From contig NC_088917.1 of the NCBI RefSeq assembly GCF_963576675.1, positions 10,444,001-10,508,000 on the forward strand: a stretch of 64,000 bases of DNA. Direction: 5' to 3'. How positions within the stretch are numbered: the stretch's first letter is position 1; each line of letters begins with the position of its first letter. Origin of the DNA: Euphorbia lathyris. Lineage: Eukaryota; Streptophyta; Magnoliopsida; Malpighiales; Euphorbiaceae. This document shows positions 35,101 to 44,325 of the stretch, one piece after another. The notes below the pieces were generated by a model that ran no database searches, had not been told where the DNA came from, and saw only the letters and a list, made by a program, of their open reading frames with translations. The translations under genes and the position numbers were made by a program.

Positions 35101-35751
35101 GTGGGGGCAATTATGGCTCGAAAGAAAACCGAAATCACGTTTACTGACGAGGATCTCCCAGAAGAGGGGAAGGCTCACAACAAGCCTTTGTACATCCGAG
35201 CTGAGATTAACGGGAAGAAGACTAGCTGTGTGATGGTCGATGATGGATCAGCCATTAATGTTTGCCCGCTGAAACTCTTGTCTAAGTTGGGAGTAGAAAG
35301 AGGAGACCTGACGGCCTCGGAAACTGTGATCAGGGCTTATGATGATAGCCGTAGGCACATCGAAGGAGTTTTTAAGGCCAAGCTGAAAGTGGGGCCGCAT
35401 GAAGAAGAAACAGAGTTCACGGTGCTGGATATCCCGGTAACCTTTCCTGTATTGTTAGGACGCCCATGGTTCCACAAGTTAGGAGGTGTGCCCTCCATGC
35501 TCCACCAAATGATCAAATTCCCCTTCGGGGAGGAGATAGTGACGATCAGAGCAGAAAAATTGAGCTCGATGGCGGCATTGGGAATTGAGCCTCAGCTTTT
35601 CTCCGGATTCCAAGTTTCTGGGATTTACGAGTCTAGCATGACCACCGATGTGGTGAAGATGATGAAAGGAGGCTTCATCCCTGGTATGGGTTGGGAGCAC
35701 ACCATCAAGGGTTGCCAGAATTTCCGGACTTCAAGAGTCAGAAAACCCGGA
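32104..35751 (+). pseudogene. gag-protease of element D with four capsid-like repeats
   Basis: One frame with TAG at 32344, 32461 and 32821, each at an expected glutamine. It then stays open from 32839 to 35760. A first Gag domain (FDGTGDP..., TWFHALP) is followed by a zinc-knuckle-like CEFHSSYGHTIENCERLKH region near 33330. Three more domains of the same pattern follow: FSGGEDP...GWFHSLP (about 33715-33920), YNGNKDP...WYMSLP (about 33997-34200) and YGGYQDP...LLWHEGL (about 34273-34480). The aspartic protease has VDDGSAINVCPLK at about 35240 and LLGRPWFH at about 35455. A one-base shift in the G run near 35748 moves reading into the RT frame. TAT-type Gags normally have one such capsid domain. 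Confidence 0.88.
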
Positions 35752-35969
35752 GGGGTTTAGGATATGAGCAGGGAAGTCCGTCCAACACAAGTATTGAAGG
35801 AAAGGTGGGCCTAAGGAAGTATTTCGTGAATGAGGGACACGGAAAGGTTTATTCGGGGACTCCCGAGTGATGGACTAGCGCCGAAGGAAAGATTCTGCCG
35901 GGCTTTGAGATCTTCAGTGATGTTACCGACTGGGGCAAAGGAAAGGCAAGCTGCTTCGTCGAGGAGATT

Positions 35970-38348
35970 ATGATGTTAGATTTGAATGCCGAGGAGCAGG
36001 TCGTTACTATTGAAGCAACTGCGGGAGCGGTGGACGAGCCCAGTACCTCCAAAGCTTATGAGAAACCCGAGAACCCTGACGATGAAAATTGTATTACTGC
36101 TTTATTTGAATCCGATGATGTACTCGCCAACACTATCAATGAAATGAATTCTGATTTTGCTTACTTGCTTGATGTTGATCGTGATCATTCCATGCATTCT
36201 CATTCATATAACATGCCTACATTTGAAATCAATACAATAGAAATGTCAACTTTCAATCTTGGCACGGATGAAAATCCTAAACTTATACAAATTGCTCAAG
36301 AATTAACTATTGAAGAGAGGAAAGAATTTGAGAGAATAATTAAAAAATACGAAATAGTGTTTGCTTGGACATACGAAGACATGCCAGGAATTGATCAATC
36401 AATCGTAACTCACCGTATTCCAACATACCCCGACGCGAAGCCCGTGAAGCAGAAACTCCGACGCATGAGACCGGAATGGGCAGATAAGATCAGAGAGGAA
36501 GTGAAGAAGCAGTTAGAAGCAGGGTTCATCGAAGTAATCGACTATCCCCCTTGGGTCGCAAATGTAGTGCCCATCGCGAAGAAGGACGGCAAAGTAAGAA
36601 TGTGCGTCGATTATAGAGATCTTAACAAGGCGTGCCCCAAAGATGAATTCGCATTGCCTCACATCGACGTATTAATCGACAGTGCAGCATCGAGCGTCTT
36701 ACACACGAATGTGGACGGTTTCATGGGCTACATGCAAGTTCAGATGGCCGACAAACACAAAGCAAAAACCTCGTTCACAACTGAGTGGGGAACATACTGC
36801 TATAGGGTGATGCCGTTTGGTTTGAAAAATGCCGGGGCAACTTACCAGCGAATGGCTACATCCCTGTTCCATGATATGATACACAAGGAAGTAGAAGTTT
36901 ATGTGGATGACATGATGGTCAAGTCGGAGACAAGAGAGGGGCATTTCGCTGCACTCGAGAAGTTTTTGGCCCGAATTGCAGAATTCAAGCTGAGGTTGAA
37001 CCCGAAGAAGTGCTTCTTTGGCGTTTCATCAGGGAAAATCTTAGGCTATGTGATCAGTAACAAGGGAATCGAGGTAGATCCCGACAAAGTGAAGGCCATA
37101 CAGGAAATGCCGGCACTAAAGAATGAGAAAGAAGTGAGAGGATTTCTGGGACAGATTCAGTATATCAGTCGGTTCATAGCACGACTCACTGCGATCTGCG
37201 AGCCGATCTTTAAGCTGCTACGGAAAGATCAACCCACGATTTGGAATGATAAGTGCCAGCAAGCATTAGAAAGTGTTCGGAGCTATTTGTCTAATCCGCC
37301 AGTTCTGAGACCGCCTAAACTGGGAAAACCGCTTCTCTTCTATGTGGCGATCGAGGAGCGATCTATTGGGGCAATGTTGGCCCAAGAAGGGGACACGGGC
37401 GTGGAGCACGCGGTATATTATCTGAGTAAGAAGTTCCTGGAGTACGAGCTTAAGTATAACATGATCGAAAAGACGTGCGTGGCAGTAGTATGGCTAACAA
37501 AGAAACTACGGCACTATTTTCAATCTTACAAAGTGATCATTATTTCCCGAATGGATCCCGTGAAGTATCTGTACCGAACTCCGTCTTTAACAGGGAAGCT
37601 AGCCCGATGGTTGTTGCTTTTGTTCGAGTTTGATATTGAATACGTAACGAAGAAGGTTATCAAGGGGAGGGCCATAGCAGAATTTATGGCCAACCAACCT
37701 CTGAACGCAGAAGAGGAAGAGATAAACTATGATTTCCCCGATGAGCACTTGAACGCAATAGAAGTCATACCATGGAAAATGTTCTTCGATGGAGCAGTTA
37801 ATTCGAATGGGGCCGGAGTAGGAGTGCTACTTATCTCACCAGAAGGAGAAAGAATCTCGATGGCAAAGAAGCTATCCTTCCCTCTCACCAATAATATGGC
37901 CGAATATGAAGCGTGCATCTATGGGTTGGAGTCATTAGCAGCACTGGGAGCATCATATGTCGAAATCTGGGGCGACTCAAAGCTAATCATTGAACAGGCA
38001 CAAGGAAACTGGGAAGTGAGGGAAGAAAGGTTGCATCCATACCTAGACCAGTTGGAGGGATTGGCACTAAGATTCAATGAATGTCATTTTTGTCGTATTC
38101 CTCGGGCACAGAACCAGGTAGTGGATGCTTTGGCCACTTTGGTGTCAGTTTGGGACAACCCTCGGAACCTGGCCTCGAAGCCTTTGGTATTGAAGAGATC
38201 TCACAAACCGTGCTACGAAGACGTAATGCTATTAGGGGCAGATGAAAAGCCATGGTATTTCGATATCGTAAACTTCATGAAGAGTGGAACATACCCAGCA
38301 GAATCGGAACTTAGGGATCAGGTCGTGATTAGAAGGTTGGCTCAGTAG
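35970..38348 (+). CDS. reverse transcriptase and dual RNase H of element D
   Basis: An open frame of 792 codons. The same frame extends back to about 35750 (GLGYEQGSP...) apart from a TGA near 35868. RT motifs are VPIAKKDGKVRMCVDYRDLN, MPFGLKNAGATYQ and the catalytic YVDDMMVKS (about residues 310-318). A gypsy RNase H follows (LLFYVAIEE, YYLSKKF, KLRHYF). After a linker comes a second, archaeal-type RNase H with acidic residues in FFDGAVNSNGAGVG, NNMAEYEAC, WGDSKLI and VVDALA. This pair is diagnostic of the TAT lineage. The frame stops at TAG (38346) where CAG is expected, and integrase lies beyond it. Confidence 0.92.
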   Translation: MMLDLNAEEQVVTIEATAGAVDEPSTSKAYEKPENPDDENCITALFESDDVLANTINEMNSDFAYLLDVDRDHSMHSHSYNMPTFEINTIEMSTFNLGTDENPKLIQIAQELTIEERKEFERIIKKYEIVFAWTYEDMPGIDQSIVTHRIPTYPDAKPVKQKLRRMRPEWADKIREEVKKQLEAGFIEVIDYPPWVANVVPIAKKDGKVRMCVDYRDLNKACPKDEFALPHIDVLIDSAASSVLHTNVDGFMGYMQVQMADKHKAKTSFTTEWGTYCYRVMPFGLKNAGATYQRMATSLFHDMIHKEVEVYVDDMMVKSETREGHFAALEKFLARIAEFKLRLNPKKCFFGVSSGKILGYVISNKGIEVDPDKVKAIQEMPALKNEKEVRGFLGQIQYISRFIARLTAICEPIFKLLRKDQPTIWNDKCQQALESVRSYLSNPPVLRPPKLGKPLLFYVAIEERSIGAMLAQEGDTGVEHAVYYLSKKFLEYELKYNMIEKTCVAVVWLTKKLRHYFQSYKVIIISRMDPVKYLYRTPSLTGKLARWLLLLFEFDIEYVTKKVIKGRAIAEFMANQPLNAEEEEINYDFPDEHLNAIEVIPWKMFFDGAVNSNGAGVGVLLISPEGERISMAKKLSFPLTNNMAEYEACIYGLESLAALGASYVEIWGDSKLIIEQAQGNWEVREERLHPYLDQLEGLALRFNECHFCRIPRAQNQVVDALATLVSVWDNPRNLASKPLVLKRSHKPCYEDVMLLGADEKPWYFDIVNFMKSGTYPAESELRDQVVIRRLAQ

Positions 38349-39496
38349 TTCGTCATCCACAACGACTTGCTTTACAAAAGGCACGCCGATGGTTTACAGC
38401 TGAGGTGTTTGGATGCGGGAGAATCCCGCGAAGCAATGGAGTCAGTACACTCAGGAATTTGCGGGGCCCATATGGGAGGAGCAGTGTTGGAAAGAAAATC
38501 ATAAGGCAAGGCTTCTATTGGCTCACCATGGAAAGAGATTGTAACGAATATGCGAAGAAATGCCATGATTGTCAAATCCACGGAGATTATAATCATTTAC
38601 CGGCTATGGAACTGCACGTGTTAGCGCCCATTTGGCCGTTTGTAGCTTGGGGCATTGACATCATCGGTGAGGTGAGACCTAACGCGTCAAATGGACACAA
38701 ATTCATCGCAGTTGCTATTGATTACTTCACCAAGTGGGTAGAGGCAGAGTCGTTCGGCAAGTTAGGGTCCAAGCAGATGAGGAAGTTCATCGAAAAACAC
38801 TTAATCACCAGATTCGGAGTGTCTCATCACATAATCACAGATAATGGGGTCCAGTTTCAAGGGGAAGTGAGGAGTCTCTTCCGAGAGTACGGTATTGAAC
38901 ATCACAGATCTTCTCCGTATCGTCTGCAAGCTAATGGCGCAGTTGAGGCAGCTAATAAGAACCTTAAAAGGATTCTCGTAAAGACAATAGAATCGCATCG
39001 GAACTGGCACGAATAGCTTCCGCTCGCTTTATGGGCTTATCGCACGACAGTTAGAACGTCAACTGGGGCAACGCCGTTCTCCTTGGTATACGGTGCAGAA
39101 GCTGTTCTCCCGATTGAGGTTGAAAAGCGATCATTGAGAATCGCAGTAGAAGCAGAGATTCCCGAGACGGAATGGGTGAAGAAGCGGTATGAACAGTTAG
39201 CATTGGTGGACGAGAAAAGGATGGAGGCCCTTTACCATGTGCAATTATATCAACGAAGGATGGCCCGAGCCTTCAACAAAAAGGTCAAGGCCAGCCCTAT
39301 CAAAGAAGGGGATATGGTGCTAAAATAGATCCGTGTGACGCACACCGACCCGAGGGGCAAGTTTAGGCCAAACTGGGAAGGGCCGTTCTTCGTGAAGAAG
39401 ATACTAAGCAAAGGAGCGGTGAAGTTAACTACTATGGACGGCATGGAGTTCTCCGAACCTACCAATCTGGATAGGCTTAAGAAATACTTTTCGTAA
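38349..39496 (+). pseudogene. integrase of element D
   Basis: It continues RNase H after the TAG at 38346. The N-terminal part reads in the same frame to about 38495, where a lost base in an A run shifts it. The zinc region shows HSGICGAH and CHDCQIHG. The DDE core has WGIDIIGEV, ITDNGVQF and ANGAVEAANKNL. Further TAG codons at 39014 and 39326 stand at expected glutamines. The C-terminal part (KFRPNWEGPFFV, TNLDRLKKYFS) ends at TAA 39494. I see no chromodomain, in line with a non-chromoviral element. Confidence 0.88.
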
Positions 39497-39938
39497 AAAA
39501 AAAAAAAAAAGAAAAGAAAGAAAAATTCCCGATTAGGTCGAAAACCCGCAAAGGGCGGCTTATGCAACAATAAGGGACATCCCAATGGGTGAAAACCCGA
39601 AAGGGCACTCATTTGAAAATTCTGGGATAGTAAAAGGAGAGACAAAAAATCGCTAGGATCTGAAAACCGAAAAAAGGCAGGTCCTGGTAACGGTAGTTAT
39701 ATCTTGAGCAATTATAAAAATAATGTATAAGAGGCTAAGTATTTCTGTTGTTTGTAAATAAATAAAGGCATGAATATATTTGAAGAGAATGATTGGAATC
39801 GTTATAATCTACTGAATGCATGGTAATACGAATCATGAGTTATACATTTCTTACCTTTCTTTTCACAATAAAAAGCCTACATACTATCCACCCCACTCCC
39901 TATACACAAGCTATACATCGGGGTAATTCTAATAAAAG
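39497..39938. other. spacer between integrase and the antisense gene of element D
   Basis: It begins with a poly(A) run and then phrases such as 'gaaaacccgcaaagggcgg' and 'gaaaacccgaaagggcac', typical of the region after pol in large gypsy elements. The plus-strand pol and the minus-strand gene end tail to tail here. No ORF is convincing. Confidence 0.5.
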
Positions 39939-42900
39939 CTACGAAACTATACATGATAAGCCTAATAAGGAGGGAAATCCCAGTGGGCCTCGAAGTCCCT
40001 CAGATGCGACGCCCCGCTCCGCAGATAGGGTCTCCTCGGTGACTCGAAGCCTCTCCTCGGCAACTCGCGCTCTCTCCTCAGCGGCAAGGCGTCCGGCAGT
40101 CTCCTCCCGCGCCCTCTCCTCGACAGCAAGGCGTCCCTCGATCTCTGTCCGCATCACCCCTGACCTGTAGTCGTTCCTCTCCCGGTAGACCTGGCCAACC
40201 CTGGCATCGGCCTCCCGCACCGACTCGCTCCGTCTCCGCTTATGTGTGTGAAGATCACTCTGAAAAAAAAAGAAAAAAAAACAGATATAAAAAAAAGGGA
40301 AAGAAGAAATACTGGCAAGAATAGAAATCATACATACATATATGCATACATTCCACTACACTAAAATAAAATGAGGATACTTACCAGATGGTCAGCACAG
40401 CGCAAGCTGAGTCGATCTCGGAGGTAACCAGACAGCCCCACATAATCAGTGCAAGTCTCCCTCGAAGTCTAGAGAGCGTCTGAGGGATCAAACGGTATCC
40501 TCGACGTAAAGACGGGAGTAGCCATCTCGACACCGGCATAGGCCATCCCGGACTCGTCATAACAAATAGTCGTGAAATCCCTCCCGAAGTCCGGGACGGG
40601 TACGCCTAGAGGGGACCTCTCCTGTCGGGCGGCGCCGGAGGACTCGCCGACATAATAGGGCGGCTCGCTCGTAGACGCCTGAGCACGGGCATCATCGAAG
40701 AAATCTGACATGTGGGCACTCCTCCACGAACCCTCGTGCAAGCAAAGGCACAGTAAATACCACTAACTATCTCGTAAATAAAAATAAATAGGCCGAAACA
40801 CTCACCGGAACCGCCTCCTGACCGAAGACCGCAGCGACAGCCTCCCTCGAAAACATGTCCGCCATGGGGTCCACCTCCATCGCCACCGCTGGGGCATCCC
40901 TCGCGCTCAATAATGTCGATAAATAGGGGACACGGCCCCCGGCATGAATCCATACATCTCTACCAGCAAAGCGGCGAGTCAAATCCCGACGAATGACCGA
41001 TAAGGGCATAGTCCGCACCGCAAACATGGAGACGGGGATCTCGCCTGGTGTCCAATGCGAGGCACTAACCCCGGTGATGCCCCGGTCGCCCAAGTACCAT
41101 GCCCGCACGCAAGGGCCGGTAAGCATGCTCTGCTGCTCCTGGATCAGGGTGACGTACGCGTAATCGGGACCGAAGTCAAGATCGTCCCACCTGAATCTAA
41201 TCTGAAAGCACAAAGAAAAAGTCAGGTCCGATCAAACAAAATCTAGCGTGATTAGAAGATATTTACCTGCCCCAAGGTCCGTGAATCAATCCAATCTAGG
41301 AGCTGCGCCACCGTCTGCCTCTCCCCGGTACCTAGACCGAACTTGCTCCACCGAGCCATAAGTGGGGGCGTCACTACCCGTGGCCTGCGCCGACGCTCGC
41401 TGGGAAGAATCCGCCTCTCGTAGGCCCTAACCTGCTTGTAAAAACAAAGGTTATGAACAGAAGGCGCGAAGAAGATAAAAGGGGCAAGTTAAGGATGAAC
41501 CACGTACCAGAAGAGCAAAAGTGTAACCGTCGAAGTCCTTGCGCTTCCGACAAGTCAGATCCAAAAACTTGTACAGGTAAGCTAGACCCGCTCCTGCCCA
41601 ATCGTAAGACGCCACCGCGTCCAAATCACTAAAGGCCTGGATGAGACCCGCATGTATCGTCCCGCTCTTAGTGCGGAAGATCGTCTCGCCTAAAGCATAT
41701 ATCAGGAAGCTACGGACAGCCAGATCAGTGTCGTTGGTCCCACAAAAGTCCCTACGACTCAAGAGCCTCGAGGTAGTGATGAACTTCGCCGGGGTAGATT
41801 TGACACCCGTATAAACTCCCGGCCCAATCAAAGCAGCCAATCTAGCACGGTCAACCCGTGGACGCATCGTATCAAAGGAGAAGGGAACTGGAGTACCATT
41901 CCCCCGCAGCCCGGTCAGTAAAGAGAAGTCACGAGGCGAGATCGTCATCTCCCCGAACGAGAGATGGAAGGTGTGGGTCGAGTCAACCCATCTCTCGCAT
42001 AAGGCCCGTAGGCCGAAACGGTCGCACACCCCGTTGGCGCGGGGCAGCGCTAAAATAAAGGGCTCAAAGCCCAACTCTCACACACGGGCTCTCGCCGCGG
42101 TGCCTAGCATGGAATACCACACATGAATATCTGCCGTAGTCCCGGAAATGTCGATAAACTGGAAAGAACGGAACAGGTAAGTTTAAATGTTGTTCCTAGG
42201 CTGGCATCTGATGAAAGCACGTTAATCTAGCTATTCTTTCGGTCAAATCTAACCTAGAAACATCTTGTCAATTTGGACCGTCATTTTGAAATCTCTCCCT
42301 TAGGGTTGTTTGCATAGGATTTGATTAATTCATTATTCTTTGATCTGCTCTCGTCCGCATTGGAAAAGAGAATTATTCAAGTTGTACTATTCATGTGCAT
42401 TAGTCAAGTTTTCACTATTCACGTGCATTATTCGAGTTTTTACTATTCACGTGCATTAGTCAAGTTTTTACTATTCACGTACACTATTCACGTTTTTACT
42501 ATTCACGTACATTAGTCAAGTTTTCACTATTCACGTGCATTATTCGAGTTTTACTATTCATGTGCATTAGTCAAGTTTTTACTATTCACGTACACTATTC
42601 ATGTTTTTAATATTCACGTGCATTAGTCAAGTTTTCACTATTCACGTGCACTATTCGAGTTTTACTATTCACGTGCATTATTCACATTTTCACTATTCAC
42701 GTTTTTACTATTCACGTGCATTATTCACGTTTTTACTATTGGCGTGCACTATTCACGTTTTCACTATTCACGTGCTTACTGTTGGCATGCATTGCTCGTA
42801 TGTTTACTATTCACATGCATATAGTTCGTATTCTCCCAAAAAGACAAATAAAGTGTTACTTGCAAGCAAAGAAATTCATGTTTTCTAACTAAGGTCTTCT

Positions 42901-43114
42901 AAGGCAACCTAGGGGTTAGCATGCAAATCATGTTCAAAGTAGGGATACTAAAGCCTAGAAATTTAGTCAAAAGACGAGGAAGTAAGAAAGTACTTACCTG
43001 GTTACAGCGGGTCCGGCTCAGATGAGATGTGGGGTCCTGAAAAGGGTCCACTGTAGCAAGGTTCACGAAACCCTCCTCCATGCCCTTCGTGCCATCATGT
43101 TGATCCAAATCCAT
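39939..43114 (-). pseudogene. antisense spliced gene of element D, plant mobile domain protein
   Basis: Six exons on the minus strand: 43114-42998, 42158-41508, 41431-41267, 41201-40806, 40732-40385 and 40259-39939. All five introns are GT-AG and lie between codons, so the joined frame has 665 codons. A TATA box stands upstream (43193-43200). Exon 2 carries the plant mobile domain (aminotransferase-like PMD) signature CERWVDSTHTFHLSFGEMTI followed by LLTGL. Exon 6 encodes an Arg/Glu-rich coiled coil (EERAREE, AAEERARVAEERL). Two nonsense codons interrupt it: TGA at 42080-42078 and TAG at 40471-40469. Such domains occur in host genes and in transposons, so this could be captured. The exon model is inferred from sequence alone, with no transcript. 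Confidence 0.75.
42377..42830. repeat. minisatellite in intron 1 of the antisense gene
   Basis: A tandem, imperfect array of units like 'ttttactattcacgtgcatt' plus 'agtcaag' or 'attcgag', roughly 27-28 bp with shorter variants. ORFs at 42321-42888 simply translate this repeat. It lies wholly within the predicted first intron (42997-42159). Confidence 0.85.
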
Positions 43115-43192
43115 CCCGAGAATAATCCAAATCAAAAGTTAGAGAGAGAGAGAAGAGAGAGAAGGTGTGAGGTTGAAATGAAATGCCACCAC

Positions 43193-43200
43193 CTTATATA
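43193..43200 (-). promoter_or_regulatory. TATA box of the antisense gene in element D
   Basis: TATATAAG on the minus strand, about 80 bp upstream of the ATG at 43114, with a CT-rich leader between. Its position fits an independent promoter for the antisense gene. Confidence 0.6.
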
Positions 43201-43562
43201 GAAAAGGGGCTGGCATTCCCGTAAATAGTGAAAAAGGTACGATGTGACATAAAGGTAAAAAGTAAATCATTATTCACCAGGTGCACAGACCTCCGATTTG
43301 CAGTCCGTTTCAGCCTACGTTTCTGCCAAACAGTGACCGATAATATCAAGATGGAACTCCAGACGACAGCCGATTTTTACAGAACAGCGGCACCAGTCAA
43401 AATACAGACGACAGTCACCAGAAAAATAATTGTTAGTTTGAATCATTCCGGACTAAAAAGACGTTCCTATCGAACCATTCAAACCTCCAAGACACTAGCT
43501 CCAGTGAGAAAATACAGACAACGGTGTTTTAAAAGAATTCAGAATTGTCAGAAAGAACCTTT

Positions 43563-44095
43563 GCTTTTGAGCCGTTTTACCCGCGGTCGTGGACCAGGGT
43601 TGATTTTGAGCCATTTTACCCACAGTCGTAGACTAGGGTCGCTTTTGAGCCATTTTACCCGCGGTCGTGGACCAGGGTTGCTTTTGAGCCATTTTACCCA
43701 CAGTCGTAGACTAGGGTCGCTTTTGAGCCATTTTACCCGCGGTCGTGGACCAGGGTTGCTTTTGAGCCATTTTACCCGCGGTCGTGGACCAGGGTTGCTT
43801 TTGAGCCATTTTACCCCGGTCGTGAACCGGGGTCGCTTTTGAGCCATTTTACGCGCGGTCGTGGATCAAGGTTGCTTTTGAGCCATTTTTACCCACGGTC
43901 GTGGACCAGGGTTGCTTTTGAGCCATTTTACCCGCGGTCGTGGACCAGGGTTGCTTTTGAGCTACTTCCCCCCGGTCGTAGACCAGGGTTGCTTTTGAGC
44001 CATTTTCCCCCGGGTCGTAGACCAGGGTCGCTTTTGAGCCATCTTACTCGCGGTCGTGCACCAAGGTTGCTTTTGAGCCATTTTTACCCGCAGTC
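43563..44095. repeat. 39 bp minisatellite in the 3' region of element D
   Basis: About 13-14 units of 39 bp, with the core 'cttttgagccattttaccc' then 'gcggtcgtggaccagggtt'. Two variants ('gcggtcgtggacc' and 'acagtcgtagact') alternate at the left, making a 78 bp higher-order unit. Because 39 is a multiple of three, an ORF (43228-43842) runs through it with a 13-residue repeat, but nothing suggests that it is a gene. Confidence 0.9.
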
Positions 44096-44305
44096 AACTT
44101 AGGCTAGGGTCCGTAAGAAGAACATCCGCCGGCGGCCGATACAAAGGCAAGGATAGAAAGGGTCGAGAACGACGCCGGAACGCGCAGCGCAAAGGTCAGG
44201 TATTCTTCCTCCTACTCTTTACGTGTCTCTTACTTTTATATGTTTTACATTGCATGTGTTGCGTTAGCAAAAAAAACGTTTTCAAAACACACACATCACT
44301 GTCAA

Positions 44306-44325
44306 AATAGGAAAGTAGGGGCAAC
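44306..44325 (+). promoter_or_regulatory. polypurine tract of element D
   Basis: 'aggaaagtaggggcaac' lies directly before the 3' LTR start TGTAGACACC. It is the expected plus-strand primer site. Confidence 0.7.

Noticed and set aside
43228..43842. ORF with a 13-residue repeat
   Set aside because: It is the translation of the 39 bp minisatellite and has no start context or domain.
43563..44095. CRISPR-like direct repeats
   Set aside because: The repeats are contiguous without unique spacers, and the DNA is plant nuclear.
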